A stretch of DNA of 64,000 nucleotides from Corynebacterium sp. 74A (GCF_008930665.1 NZ_PQMG01000007.1:59481-123480), one strand, 5' to 3'. Positions 1 through 9,435 are shown, counted from the stretch's first letter. The notes: generated by a model not told the origin, from the sequence alone. Numbers and translations: made by a program.

Positions 1-493
<493 letters not shown>

Positions 494-626
494 TTAGTGC
501 TCCTTATATACAAGTTAAGGGACGACACTCAAGCGTCGATATCGGCGGGCGCCCGCGACGGCTGCAGTTGGTGAGTGTTGATTATGCCAACTTCACCCGC
601 GTTTATCGTTGTCTCTTTGTTCTAGG

Positions 627-653
627 CTGGCACTCGAAATGTCCAAGTGCTAA
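627..653. promoter_or_regulatory. CIRCE operator 1 (HrcA site)
   Basis: CTGGCACTC, nine bases, then AAGTGCTAA. This matches the CIRCE consensus TTAGCACTC-N9-GAGTGCTAA with a few mismatches in the left arm. It lies upstream of groEL2, as expected for HrcA repression. Confidence 0.9.
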
Positions 654-661
654 GACCTGTT

Positions 662-688
662 CTAGCACTCTACCCTATTGAGTGCAAG
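662..688. promoter_or_regulatory. CIRCE operator 2 (HrcA site)
   Basis: CTAGCACTC, nine bases, then GAGTGCAAG, a second near-consensus CIRCE element only 8 bp from the first. It also overlaps the expected -35 position of the divergent peptidase promoter (-10 TACGCT at 706-711), so HrcA could control both genes. Confidence 0.9.
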
Positions 689-705
689 AGCACCGGGGTG
701 CCGCG

Positions 706-711
706 TACGCT
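706..711 (+). promoter_or_regulatory. -10 box of a probable leaderless promoter for the M20 peptidase
   Basis: TACGCT lies exactly 7 bp before the ATG at 719, and there is no Shine-Dalgarno sequence. The same -10/N7/ATG spacing recurs at several genes in the window, which suggests that transcription begins at the A of the start codon. Confidence 0.55.
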
Positions 712-718
712 GGTCACC

Positions 719-2074
719 ATGACTACACCTACTGCGGCGCGAGCAAGCGTCGAGAAGCAAAAAAGCCGTATTTTTTCCGATCTGTCCGAGCTCTGCTCCT
801 TTAACTCTGTGCACAGCGTGGAGGAGCTCAAGGAGGAGCACACCGCCGCTGGCGACTGGGTGCTGGACGCCCTGTGCGAGCACGGGCTGGACGTGACCGC
901 CTATGACACCATCGACGGCACGCGCACCTTCATCGGCACCAAGGTGATCGATGATTCCGCGCCCACGGTGCTGCTCTATTCCCATTATGATGTGGTGCCC
1001 GCCGGCGACCCGAGCTCCTGGACCTCGGATGCGTTCACCCTCACCGAGCGCGATGGCCGCTGGTACGCCCGCGGCGCCGCGGACTGTAAGGGCAATCTGG
1101 TAATGCACCTCGCCGTGCTGCGCACCCTCGCAGAGATCGGCGGACTGTCCTGCAATATCAAGGTGGTTATTGAAGGATCCGAGGAGCGCGGTGGCGCCGG
1201 CCTTGATGCGCTTATCGACGAACGCCCCGAGCTTTTCGCCGCCGATGCTATTCTCATCGCGGACTCCGGTAACGCCGGCGTGGGCGTGCCCACCCTCACC
1301 ACCTCGCTGCGCGGCGGGGCACTGCTGAACGTGAAGGTCGACACCCTCGCCACGGCCGTGCACTCCGGCTCCTTCGGCGGCGCCGCACCGGATGCGGTGG
1401 CCGCGCTCATGCGCATGCTGGACTCGCTCCGCGATGAGCATGGCCGCACCGTGATCGAGGGCGTGGACTGCACCGCGAAGTGGCAGGGCATGGACTATGA
1501 CCGCGAGACCTTCCGCACCGACGCCGGCATGCTCGAGGGCACCCACATCATGGGCACCGAGGAGGATAGCCCCGCAGATATGCTCTGGGCGCGTCCCGCC
1601 GTGAGCATCATCGGTTTCACCTCCACCCCGGTGAGCGAGGCCGTTAATGCCGTGCCCGCTACCGCCGAGGCGCAGCTGAACCTGCGTGTGCCGGCCGGAC
1701 TGGACTCCGCGGAGGTTGCCGAGGCATTGAAGCAGCACCTGATCAACCACACCCCCTGGGGCGCGCACGTGGACATCAGCGTCTTTGACGTGAATTCGCC
1801 CTTCTCCACCGCCCCGGAAAGCACCACGCTCAGCGTGCTTGGCGAGGCCCTCTCTGCAGCCTATGAGGGCAAGGAGACCGTGGTGATTGGCTCCGGCGGC
1901 TCAATTCCGCTCACCTCGAAGCTGCAGGAGAAGTTCCCCGAGGCCGAGATCGCCCTCTTCGGCGTGGAGGAGCCCTCCTGCACCATTCACTCCCCCAATG
2001 AGTCGGTCGATCCGGAGGAGATCCTCTCCATCGCCGTTGCAGAGACGCTCTTCCTGCAGAACTACGGCCGCTAA
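719..2074 (+). CDS. M20/M25/M40-family metallopeptidase (dipeptidase-like)
   Basis: A 451-residue zinc peptidase, probably cytoplasmic, cleaving dipeptides or related amide bonds. The metal-binding pattern is present: H89 in YSHYDVVPAG, the bridging D122 in GAADCKGN, the catalytic pair in EGSEERGG, D in ADSGN and the C-terminal H in CTIHSPNESVD. The dimerisation insert lies between roughly residues 200 and 330. I start at ATG 719 rather than 647, because the longer frame would run through the CIRCE operators and because 719 has a -10 box 7 bp upstream. Substrate is not predictable. It is divergent from groEL2. Confidence 0.88.
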   Translation: MTTPTAARASVEKQKSRIFSDLSELCSFNSVHSVEELKEEHTAAGDWVLDALCEHGLDVTAYDTIDGTRTFIGTKVIDDSAPTVLLYSHYDVVPAGDPSSWTSDAFTLTERDGRWYARGAADCKGNLVMHLAVLRTLAEIGGLSCNIKVVIEGSEERGGAGLDALIDERPELFAADAILIADSGNAGVGVPTLTTSLRGGALLNVKVDTLATAVHSGSFGGAAPDAVAALMRMLDSLRDEHGRTVIEGVDCTAKWQGMDYDRETFRTDAGMLEGTHIMGTEEDSPADMLWARPAVSIIGFTSTPVSEAVNAVPATAEAQLNLRVPAGLDSAEVAEALKQHLINHTPWGAHVDISVFDVNSPFSTAPESTTLSVLGEALSAAYEGKETVVIGSGGSIPLTSKLQEKFPEAEIALFGVEEPSCTIHSPNESVDPEEILSIAVAETLFLQNYGR

Positions 2075-2167
2075 AGCGCGGCCGGACGAGGGGCCACAGG
2101 GACCGAGACGCGACCACGCCATCCCACCCTGTGGGTACCCCCATCCCATTCTACGTCTGACTAACAT

Positions 2168-2197
2168 TTGCCACCGTCATGTGACACGGCTTACTAT
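2168..2197 (+). promoter_or_regulatory. promoter (-35 TTGCCA, 18-bp spacer, -10 TACTAT)
   Basis: TTGCCA at 2168-2173 and TACTAT at 2192-2197 form a good sigma-A-like promoter ending 7 bp before an ATG at 2205. It is the best promoter between the peptidase and the next gene. Confidence 0.55.
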
Positions 2198-2204
2198 GCC
2201 CCAC

Positions 2205-2354
2205 ATGATCATCCGCCAAGCACACAGCCTTCGCGCCCTAGCCGCGAACGCACGCGCACCCCGTGAGAGCGTGGCCCTTCGAGCCGCCGGACTCAAGGGC
2301 GTACGAGTACTGAAGGCTACGCACCTTGGCGGAGGAGCGCACAGCGAGGACTGA
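2205..2354 (+). CDS. putative leaderless small protein or leader peptide (49 aa)
   Basis: I do not recognise this product. The 49-residue basic peptide starts MIIRQAHSLRALAANAR and has no transmembrane segment or cysteine. Support for it being real is the promoter exactly 7 bp before its ATG, the pattern seen at other leaderless genes here. It ends 123 bp before the LeuA-domain-like gene, with a small hairpin between, so it could be a leader peptide. Leucine is scattered (about 6 of 49), with no run of codons as in a classical attenuator. Confidence 0.35.
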   Translation: MIIRQAHSLRALAANARAPRESVALRAAGLKGVRVLKATHLGGGAHSED

Positions 2355-2400
2355 AACCTCCGCACAAGGCAGTAGTCGTTAGCCCCCCCCCAGAACCGCC

Positions 2401-2416
2401 TCATCGTAGGCGATGA
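2401..2416 (+). other. short inverted repeat in leader of the LeuA-like gene
   Basis: TCATCG-tagg-CGATGA followed by AAATTTTC, between the small ORF and the next gene. It is a weak terminator or attenuator candidate with a 6-bp stem, or it may be chance. Confidence 0.25.
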
Positions 2417-2477
2417 AATTTTCAGTCCTTCACACCGTTGTTTTTCGCTCCGTTGTAAAGGAATGTGATCCGGCATC

Positions 2478-3044
2478 ATGCCCACCACCTACGCTCCCCA
2501 GTCTCAGCGCTCCACCATCATCGAGTACCACCGCCGTCCTACCCCGGCGAGCACTCACACCCCGATCCCTGCAGAGCGCACCACCTCCCGCACTTTTGCT
2601 GAGGACCCCTTCCGCGCCCGTTTCGGCCACCGCCTGCCGCGCGGTCTGCGCGAGGAGGCTCGCGGCATGGAATGGCGCACCTTCGCCGCCACCTACGCCC
2701 CGCTGGGCGATATGCGCATCACTCACCTAGATAGTGAGAACCTGCGCGGCGGCCGCTATCGCTACACCGCCCACATCACGGACACCAGCTCCGGTGCCCG
2801 CATCGACTCCACCCGTGAGATCATCGCCTCCGGCGCCTGCTCCGCTGTGACCAACCTACTGGCCGATATGGGCCGCCGCGTCGAGATCCTCAGTTACCAC
2901 CAGTTCGAAATCTTCGAAGCCACCGTCACCTTCATCTACACCTGCGAGAACAACAAGCGCGCCTGGGCCATGGGATTCGGCCCCACCCGGGACGCCTCCA
3001 TCGCTGCCGCGCTGAGCACGGCTGCTGGCCGCCTGCACGGCTAA
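2478..3044 (+). CDS. protein resembling the allosteric (LeuA_dimer) domain of 2-isopropylmalate synthase, without the catalytic part
   Basis: 188 residues. The C-terminal ~110 residues have the layout of the LeuA regulatory domain: an isolated G-x-CSAVTNLL segment, a strand with VEILSYHQF, then AWAMGFGPTRDASIAAALSTAAGRL, resembling the GxGxxxDAxxAA segment that shapes the leucine site. The catalytic TIM barrel is absent. Residues 1-60 are low-complexity and probably disordered. AAGGAATG upstream of the ATG can serve as a ribosome site. A stand-alone domain might bind leucine or interact with LeuA, but that is inference. Confidence 0.6.
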   Translation: MPTTYAPQSQRSTIIEYHRRPTPASTHTPIPAERTTSRTFAEDPFRARFGHRLPRGLREEARGMEWRTFAATYAPLGDMRITHLDSENLRGGRYRYTAHITDTSSGARIDSTREIIASGACSAVTNLLADMGRRVEILSYHQFEIFEATVTFIYTCENNKRAWAMGFGPTRDASIAAALSTAAGRLHG

Positions 3045-3121
3045 AAAGGCGCGGATCAGGGCCGGTGACGCTCTCGTTTAGAATGAGACACGTTGCTTCC
3101 TCTACTAGATGAGGTGGATGT

Positions 3122-6040
3122 GTGCTTCTTCTGCTCCTTAGCTTAATTGCCGCGTCGCTGCTCACGCCCGCGCTCCTGCGGGTGCTGGGGCGGCCGGCCT
3201 TTGGCGTGGTCGCACTGGTTCCCGCCGCCGGGTTCTGGTGGGTGCTCACCACCTTCTTCACCACCCCGGAACCCACCACCCGCACCGCCGAGATTCCGTG
3301 GATGAGCGGCGCGCACCTAGACCTCGATTTCCGCCTCGATAGCCTCTCCGCGCTCTTTGCGCTCATCATCTTGGGCGTCGGCGCCCTCGTGCTGCTCTAT
3401 TGCTGGGGCTATTTCAACGCCAACCCGCGCCGGCTCGCCACCTTCGGCGGCTGCATGGTGGCCTTTTGTATGGCCATGTACGGGCTGGTGATCTCCGACA
3501 ACCTGCTGCTCATGTACGTGTTCTGGGAGATCACCTCCGTGCTGTCCTTCCTTTTGGTGGGCTACTACGGCGAGCGCGCCTCCTCCCGCCGCTCTGCCGG
3601 GCAGGCGCTGATGGTCACCTCCCTCGGCGGGCTGGCGATGCTGGTGGGCATCGTGGTCTTCGGCACCCGCTCGGGGCAATGGACGCTCTCTGGTCTGGTT
3701 AGTCACGGTATCGGGCCGGATGCGGCGTGGATGGGCGCCGCCGTGGCCCTCGTTCTCGCTGGGGCGCTCAGTAAATCCGCGATCGCCCCCGCCCATTTCT
3801 GGCTGCCCGGTGCCATGGCCGCCCCCACCCCAGTATCGGCCTATCTGCACTCGGCGGCGATGGTGAAGGCCGGCATCTACCTGGTGGCGCGGCTCTCGCC
3901 CACGCTCAATGGCATTACCGCCTGGCACTTGATTGTGCTGCCGCTCGGCATTTTCACCATGCTGCTCGGCGGCTGGATGGCGCTACGACAAAAGGACCTG
4001 AAACTTATTCTGGCCTATGGCACCGTCTCCCAGCTGGGCTTCATCATCACCGTGATGGGCGTGGGCGCGAAAGCAGCGCTCATCGCCGGCCTGGCGCTGA
4101 TGCTGGCGCACTCGATGTTCAAGGCCACTCTGTTCATGGTGGTGGGCGCCATCGACCACTGCACTGGCACCCGCAATAAAAATAAGCTCTCTGGGCTGGG
4201 ACGGAAGAAGCCCGGGCTGGCGCTGATCGCCGCCCTCGCTGGGGCCTCCATGGCCGGCCTCCCGCCTTTCTTCGGCTTCGTGGCCAAAGAGGCGGTGTTC
4301 GAGACCCTGCTGCACGAGCCACTCTTGGTGGGGCTACCCGGCCAGACCACCCTGCTGGGACTGGTGGTGGGCTCGGTGCTCACCGTGGCCTATACCCTGT
4401 ACTTCTTCCACGCCGCCTTCTTTCGCAAACGCCCCGATCATCCCAGCGGCGGCGGCATCTCCCCAGCGGTGGCCACCATGGATACGCTGAGCTTCACCCA
4501 ATGGGCCCCGCCCCTGGTGCTGGCCCTGGCGGGACTGTTTTTCGGGCTGCGCCCAGAGCTACTGGATCAGGCGATCAGCATTCACGCGGGCACCGTCTAC
4601 GATGACGCCGAGATGCGCGCCGTCGCCCCCTCCGGCGAGCTGGCGCTGTGGCATGGTTTCGGCATCCCGCTGCTGCTCACCGCGGTGATTATCGCCGCCG
4701 GTGCGATCATGCACTGGCAGCGCAAAACCCTCGAGCGCTTCCACTTCGACAAGCCCGCGCTGGGCTCGGCGGATGCCGCCTATGATTCCACCCTGGATAC
4801 GCTGCGGCGGCTGTCGCTGCGCATCACCGCGAATACGCAGCGCGGCTCGCTGCCCATCAACGAGGCCGTGATTCTTTTGACCTTCTGCGTGCTGCCCATG
4901 GTGGCAATCCTGCTGGGCGAGCGCACCAATGTCCGCATGACGCTCTGGGACACCCCGGTGCAGGGAGTGCTGGCGCTGATCATCATTGTGGTGGCCATCG
5001 CCACCACCCGGATGGATAACCGCCTCTCCGCGGTGGTGCTGCTGGGGGTGACCGGCTATGGGCTGGCGCTGATCTTCGCCACCTATGGCGCCCCGGACCT
5101 CGCGCTCACCCAGCTGCTCGTAGAAACCGTCTCCATGGTGGTGTTCATGCTGGTGCTGCGGAAGCTGCCGGCCGAAACCTCGGCGCGCACCCGCACCGGG
5201 TATCTGCGCGGCCGGGCGTGGCTGGCCGCCGCGGTGGGCATGACTACCGTGGTCGTGGGGGTCTTCGCCATGAACGCCCGCAGCGTGGCCCCGATTTCCG
5301 AGGCGATCCCCGCCCTAGCCAAGGACATCGCCCACGGCGCCAATGCGGTGAACGTGCTGCTGGTGGATATTCGCGCCTGGGATACTCTGGGCGAGATCTC
5401 CGTGATCGTGATTGTGGCTACCGGCGTGGCCTCGCTGGTCTATCGCACCCGCAGCTTTTCCCGCGTCTCGCGGCGGCCGGTGCTCCACGAGAGCACCTTC
5501 GGCGGGCAGTGGCTGTCCGCCCCCGGCGCGCATGAGCGCGAACGTAACCGCGCCCTGGTGGTTGAGGCGGCGACCCGGCTGAGTTTCCCGGCGATGATTG
5601 TGCTCAGCGTGTTCTTTTTCTTCGCTGGGCATAATGCCCCGGGCGGCGGTTTCGCCGGCGGCCTGGTGGCGGGGCTGGCCTTTGCCTTGCGCTACCTGGC
5701 CGGCGGCCCGGAGGAGCTGGAGCAGACCATGCCGGTGGATCCGGGCAAGATCATCGGTAGTGGCTTGGGGTTGGCGTCGATAAGCGCCGTGGCCCCGCTG
5801 CTGCTCGGCGATGCCCCGCTGCGCAGCTATGTGCTGGATCTGCATGTGCCGCTGATCGGCGAGATGCACCTGGTGAGCCCGCTGATCTTTGATCTCGGGG
5901 TGTATCTCATCGTGGTGGGGCTGGTGCTCTACATTCTGCAATCGCTGGGCGGGCAGCTGGATCGCGATGAGCGCAGCCGCCGCCGCAAGGCCGTGAAGAA
6001 GGAGACCGCTAGGAAGGAGATGGCGCGCCATGGTAGTTAA
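3122..6040 (+). CDS. mnhA: Mrp-type Na+(K+)/H+ antiporter subunit A, fused to subunit B
   Basis: A 972-residue polytopic membrane protein and the largest subunit of the hetero-oligomeric Mrp antiporter, which exports Na+ or K+ against protons. Residues ~1-500 are the NuoL-like proton-channel domain; LSKSAIAPAHFWLPGAMAAP and SALFALI are typical. Residues ~600-770 form the MrpA C-terminal helices with YGAPDLALTQLLVET. Residues ~800-955 are an MnhB domain (FFAGHNAPGGGFAGGL), so no separate mnhB exists. I use the GTG at 3122, preceded by GAGGTG. It is first in a six-gene operon and overlaps mnhC by 11 bp. Confidence 0.97.
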   Translation: MLLLLLSLIAASLLTPALLRVLGRPAFGVVALVPAAGFWWVLTTFFTTPEPTTRTAEIPWMSGAHLDLDFRLDSLSALFALIILGVGALVLLYCWGYFNANPRRLATFGGCMVAFCMAMYGLVISDNLLLMYVFWEITSVLSFLLVGYYGERASSRRSAGQALMVTSLGGLAMLVGIVVFGTRSGQWTLSGLVSHGIGPDAAWMGAAVALVLAGALSKSAIAPAHFWLPGAMAAPTPVSAYLHSAAMVKAGIYLVARLSPTLNGITAWHLIVLPLGIFTMLLGGWMALRQKDLKLILAYGTVSQLGFIITVMGVGAKAALIAGLALMLAHSMFKATLFMVVGAIDHCTGTRNKNKLSGLGRKKPGLALIAALAGASMAGLPPFFGFVAKEAVFETLLHEPLLVGLPGQTTLLGLVVGSVLTVAYTLYFFHAAFFRKRPDHPSGGGISPAVATMDTLSFTQWAPPLVLALAGLFFGLRPELLDQAISIHAGTVYDDAEMRAVAPSGELALWHGFGIPLLLTAVIIAAGAIMHWQRKTLERFHFDKPALGSADAAYDSTLDTLRRLSLRITANTQRGSLPINEAVILLTFCVLPMVAILLGERTNVRMTLWDTPVQGVLALIIIVVAIATTRMDNRLSAVVLLGVTGYGLALIFATYGAPDLALTQLLVETVSMVVFMLVLRKLPAETSARTRTGYLRGRAWLAAAVGMTTVVVGVFAMNARSVAPISEAIPALAKDIAHGANAVNVLLVDIRAWDTLGEISVIVIVATGVASLVYRTRSFSRVSRRPVLHESTFGGQWLSAPGAHERERNRALVVEAATRLSFPAMIVLSVFFFFAGHNAPGGGFAGGLVAGLAFALRYLAGGPEELEQTMPVDPGKIIGSGLGLASISAVAPLLLGDAPLRSYVLDLHVPLIGEMHLVSPLIFDLGVYLIVVGLVLYILQSLGGQLDRDERSRRRKAVKKETARKEMARHGS

Positions 6041-6533
6041 TCTCTCACTCGTCCTCGCCGCTGGGGTGTTGGTGGCGGCGGGCACCTTCCTGCTGCTCGA
6101 ACGCGCCATGACCAAAATGCTCATGGGCCTGATTCTCATGGGCAATGGCGTGAATCTGCTGATTTTGCTCGCCGGCGGCCCCGCGGGAGCGCCGCCGATT
6201 ATGGGGCGCAGCTCGGCGCTTGACGACGCCGACTCCGATCCCCTCGCCCAAGGGATGATCCTCACCGCCATCGTGATTTCCATGGCGATGACCGCCTTCA
6301 TTCTCGGCCTCGCCTACCGGCAGTATCGCTATGGCACCGCCGACCTAGTGGAGGATGACACCGAGGACACCGCCGTGGCCACCCGGCCGCTGGCCGCCTC
6401 GGCCGCGCCGGACCACGACGCCTCCGATGATCCGCTCACCGGCGAGCCGACGGAGCGCGGCGATCTCTTCGGCCCCTCCAGCTTCGAGGCGCCGGTGCAC
6501 GGCCAAGGCAAAAAAGAAGGAGACGAGCAGTGA
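6030..6533 (+). CDS. mnhC: Mrp antiporter subunit C (NuoK-like)
   Basis: 167 residues with three transmembrane helices in the first ~110. MGLILMGNGVNLLIL is the conserved NuoK/MnhC helix, and DPLAQGMILTAIVISMAMTAF carries the second conserved segment. The last ~55 residues are an acidic cytoplasmic tail, longer than in many homologues. The start overlaps the end of mnhA, preceded by AGGAAGGAGA, which indicates translational coupling. Confidence 0.96.
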   Translation: MVVNLSLVLAAGVLVAAGTFLLLERAMTKMLMGLILMGNGVNLLILLAGGPAGAPPIMGRSSALDDADSDPLAQGMILTAIVISMAMTAFILGLAYRQYRYGTADLVEDDTEDTAVATRPLAASAAPDHDASDDPLTGEPTERGDLFGPSSFEAPVHGQGKKEGDEQ

Positions 6534-8167
6534 TGGATACCCTCGCGCCGCTGTTTCCTTATCTAATCCCAGGCCCGATTCTGCTACCGGTGATCGCCAC
6601 CGCGCTCATCCACCTGCTCTCCAGCCGGCGGGTGCAGCACGTGGTGGCCATGGGCACCTTTATTCTGTTACTGGCGCTGTGCACCCTCATGGTGGTCTAC
6701 GTGGACCAGGCCGGGGTGCAGAGCCTGCAAATCGGCGGCTGGGATGCACCCATCGGTATCACCCTCGTGGCCGATCGCATCTCCACCCTGATGCTCACCG
6801 TCTCCTCGCTGGTGCTGCTGGCGGTGATGTGGTTTGCCGTCGCCCAGGGCATGCGCGATGGCTCGGAGAAAGATCCGGTGAGCGTGTTCCTGCCCGCCTA
6901 TCTGCTGTTGAGCATGGGCGTGAATATCGCCTTCCTCGCCGGGGATCTCTTCAATCTCTATGTGGGCTTCGAGGTACTCCTCGTGGCCTCCTATGTGCTG
7001 CTCACCCTCGGCGCGGCGCGGGAACGTATCCGCGCCGGTATCGCCTATGTGATGGTGAACATGCTCTCCTCGGTGATCTTCCTCATCGGCATCGCCCTCA
7101 CCTATGCCGCCGTGGGCACCCTAAACCTGGCGCATATCTCCATCCGCATGGAGGAGGTGCCCTCTGGGGTGCGCACCGCCATTTTCGCGGTACTGCTCGT
7201 GGCCTTCGGAGTCAAAGCCGCAGTCTTTCCCCTCTACTCCTGGCTGCCGGACTCCTACCCCACCGCCCCGGCCTTGGTGACTGCGGTGTTCGCGGGGCTG
7301 CTGACCAAGGTGGGCGTGTACTCCATCATTCGGATGCGCTCCGTGGTGTTTCCCGATGGCAGCCTCGATACCCTGCTGATGTGGGCGGCGCTGCTCACCA
7401 TGCTCTTCGGCATCCTCGGCGCGATGGCCCAAAACGACATCAAGCGTTTGCTCTCCTTCACTCTGGTCAGCCACATCGGCTTCATGATCTTCGGCATCGC
7501 CCTCGGCACCGCAGAGGGCTTGAGCGGGGCGATCTTCTACGCCGTGCACCACATTTTGGTGCAAACCGCCCTGTTTTTGGTGGTGGGGCTGATCGAACGC
7601 CAGGCGGGTTCCTCCTCGCTGCGGCGGCTCGGCTCGTTGGCCTGGACCTCGCCGGTGCTCGCCACGCTCTTTCTCATCCCCGCCCTCAACTTGGGTGGCA
7701 TCCCGCCTTTCTCTGGATTCTTGGGCAAGGTGCTGCTCATCGAGGCCGGCGCCACCCGCTCCGGGGCGCTGGTGTGGCTACTCATTGGTGGCACAGTGCT
7801 CACCAGCCTGCTCACGCTCTACACCATGGCGATGGTGTGGTCCAAGGCCTTCTGGCGCGACCGCTCCGATGCCCCCGAGGGCAACCAGGCTTTTGCCCGC
7901 CCCACCACGCTGATCGAAAGCACCGACACCATCGAGATCACCGAGCGCTCCGATGTGGGCCGGATGCCCAGCGGCATGGTGGCCTCCACCTCCCTGCTGG
8001 TGGCCGCCTCACTGGCCATCACGGTGCTCGCCGGGCCGCTGTCCGAGGTGACCACCCGCGCCGCGGAGTCCACCCAGGATCTGGCGAACTATCGCAGCGC
8101 CGTGCTCGGCCATGACATGAAGAACGATGATCCGGGCCGCCAGCCCGCACTCCAAGGAGGCCAGTGA
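6533..8167 (+). CDS. mnhD: Mrp antiporter subunit D (NuoM/N-like)
   Basis: 544 residues with about 14 transmembrane helices, homologous to the proton-pumping subunits of complex I. Conserved features are the lysine-bearing FGVKAAVFPLYSWLPDSYPTAP and the LLTKVGVYSIIR segment. I choose the ATG at 6533, which overlaps the mnhC stop by one base and follows AGAAGGAGA. A GTG one codon earlier is also possible. It acts together with MnhA as the transporting core. Confidence 0.96.
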   Translation: MDTLAPLFPYLIPGPILLPVIATALIHLLSSRRVQHVVAMGTFILLLALCTLMVVYVDQAGVQSLQIGGWDAPIGITLVADRISTLMLTVSSLVLLAVMWFAVAQGMRDGSEKDPVSVFLPAYLLLSMGVNIAFLAGDLFNLYVGFEVLLVASYVLLTLGAARERIRAGIAYVMVNMLSSVIFLIGIALTYAAVGTLNLAHISIRMEEVPSGVRTAIFAVLLVAFGVKAAVFPLYSWLPDSYPTAPALVTAVFAGLLTKVGVYSIIRMRSVVFPDGSLDTLLMWAALLTMLFGILGAMAQNDIKRLLSFTLVSHIGFMIFGIALGTAEGLSGAIFYAVHHILVQTALFLVVGLIERQAGSSSLRRLGSLAWTSPVLATLFLIPALNLGGIPPFSGFLGKVLLIEAGATRSGALVWLLIGGTVLTSLLTLYTMAMVWSKAFWRDRSDAPEGNQAFARPTTLIESTDTIEITERSDVGRMPSGMVASTSLLVAASLAITVLAGPLSEVTTRAAESTQDLANYRSAVLGHDMKNDDPGRQPALQGGQ

Positions 8168-8721
8168 TGATCGAAGGATTCAAACGCCGCTTCCGGCCGC
8201 TCTCCGTGGTGGTGCTGGCCGTGATCTGGGTGATGCTCTATGGCGAGATCACCCCCGGCAATATTCTCGCCGGCCTCGGCATCGGCCTAGCTGTGACGGT
8301 CTTGTTGCCGCTACCGAGCGTGCCCATGACGTGGTCCCGCATCGCCTGGTGGCAGCTCCTCCGGCTGGCCGGGGCCTTCGTGGGGGATCTGGTGGTCTCC
8401 TCCGCTCGGGTGGCATGGATTGCGCTGCGCCCCAGTGAGCCGCCGCGCTCCGCGATTGTCTATGTGCCCATGCGCGTCCAAGACGAGTTCGTTTTTGCCC
8501 TCGCCGCCACCATCTTGAACCTCACCCCAGGTGGCTCGGTCTGTGATCTCGATGTGGCCAATCGCCGCATGGTCTATCACGTGCTCGATGGCCGCTCCCC
8601 GGCCGCGATCGCGGCCGCCAAGGAGAGCGTGCGCGCCCTGGAGAAGCGGCTGATCGCCATCTTCGAGAGCAATATGCAGACAACGGGGACGCAGAAGGAG
8701 AGGGTGAGCCCTCGTGGATAA
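8167..8721 (+). CDS. mnhE: Mrp antiporter subunit E
   Basis: A 184-residue membrane protein of the MnhE family with N-terminal transmembrane helices (VVVLAVIWVMLYGEITPGN) and a conserved soluble half ending LDGRSPAAI. The family segment ANRRMVYHVLD is present. The ATG at 8167 overlaps the mnhD stop by one base and has AAGGAGG about 8 bp upstream, a near-perfect ribosome site; a GTG one codon earlier is the alternative. It is needed for assembly and activity of Mrp complexes in other bacteria. Confidence 0.94.
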   Translation: MIEGFKRRFRPLSVVVLAVIWVMLYGEITPGNILAGLGIGLAVTVLLPLPSVPMTWSRIAWWQLLRLAGAFVGDLVVSSARVAWIALRPSEPPRSAIVYVPMRVQDEFVFALAATILNLTPGGSVCDLDVANRRMVYHVLDGRSPAAIAAAKESVRALEKRLIAIFESNMQTTGTQKERVSPRG

Positions 8722-8992
8722 TGATCTCTACACCGCCCTGCTCATCATCCCCTCAATCATGCTCTCGGTCTCGGCGCTCATCGCGCTGGGGCGGATCCTC
8801 GTGGGGCCGAACTCTCTGGACAGGCTGCTCAGCTTCGATGCGATCGTGGCCATGTCCCAAGCGGCCTTGGCGCTGTATATCTGCTACACCCTCGACACCA
8901 CCGTGTCGAACGCCATGATGGTGCTGGCGCTGCTCGGCTTCATCTCCACCGTGGCCGTCACCCGATTCCGGAAGCGAGACGCCCGCCGATGA
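8714..8992 (+). CDS. mnhF: Mrp antiporter subunit F
   Basis: 92 residues with three transmembrane helices. The conserved LGRILVGPNSLDRLLSFD loop and the final helix VLALLGFISTVAVTRF are typical of MnhF. The GTG start lies inside the end of mnhE (8-bp overlap), again suggesting coupling. Confidence 0.94.
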   Translation: MDNDLYTALLIIPSIMLSVSALIALGRILVGPNSLDRLLSFDAIVAMSQAALALYICYTLDTTVSNAMMVLALLGFISTVAVTRFRKRDARR

Positions 8993-9435
8993 CCTCCGCC
9001 CTGTTGATCGCCTCTTTTGTGTGCCTCACCTTCGGCGCCCTGCTCTCGCTCTCGGCGAGCCTCGGCCTCGCCCGCTTCCGCGACACCATGCAGCGGCTGC
9101 ACGCCATCACCAAACCCCAAACCCTCGGGTTGATCCTGGTGATGCTCGGGGCGATTCTGCGGGTGATCGCTATTGAAGATTTCGGCTCCGCAGAGCGCGG
9201 CGATATCACCGCCATGGTGCTGGTGATCTTCTTCGCCCTGCTCACCGCGCCGGTGGTGGCGCAGCGCTTCGGCAGGGTCGCACGGCAGGAAAAGCTCTAT
9301 GACGCCGAGCTGCTGACCAGCGACGAGCCCGCCGAGAAGCAGCGCAAGGAGCGGGAGAAGGAACAGCAGCGGCAGAAGGAAGAGCAGCGCCGCCGCAAGG
9401 AGCAGCGGGGGTGCTCGGAGCAGTCAGAAGGCTAG
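8989..9435 (+). CDS. mnhG: Mrp antiporter subunit G
   Basis: 148 residues with three transmembrane helices. [28 protein letters not shown] is split over the conserved RFPD-like and LHA..K motifs of MnhG, and [14 protein letters not shown] closes the domain near residue 95. The last ~45 residues are an unusual run of Lys, Arg, Glu and Gln, predicted to be a cytoplasmic helix and lacking in typical family members. The start overlaps mnhF by 4 bp (ATGA). The stop overlaps the stop of the convergent ybdK-like gene. Confidence 0.94.
   Translation: MTSALLIASFVCLTFGALLSLSASLGLARFRDTMQRLHAITKPQTLGLILVMLGAILRVIAIEDFGSAERGDITAMVLVIFFALLTAPVVAQRFGRVARQEKLYDAELLTSDEPAEKQRKEREKEQQRQKEEQRRRKEQRGCSEQSEG

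Noticed and set aside
662..1768. Long minus-strand open frame (368 codons) opposite the M20 peptidase
   Set aside because: It is an antisense shadow with His/Gly/Ala-rich composition, no ribosome site and no recognisable domain; the plus strand encodes a clear peptidase.
6355..8115. 586-codon plus-strand frame overlapping mnhC and mnhD
   Set aside because: Arg/Pro/His-rich out-of-frame reading of two certain antiporter genes.
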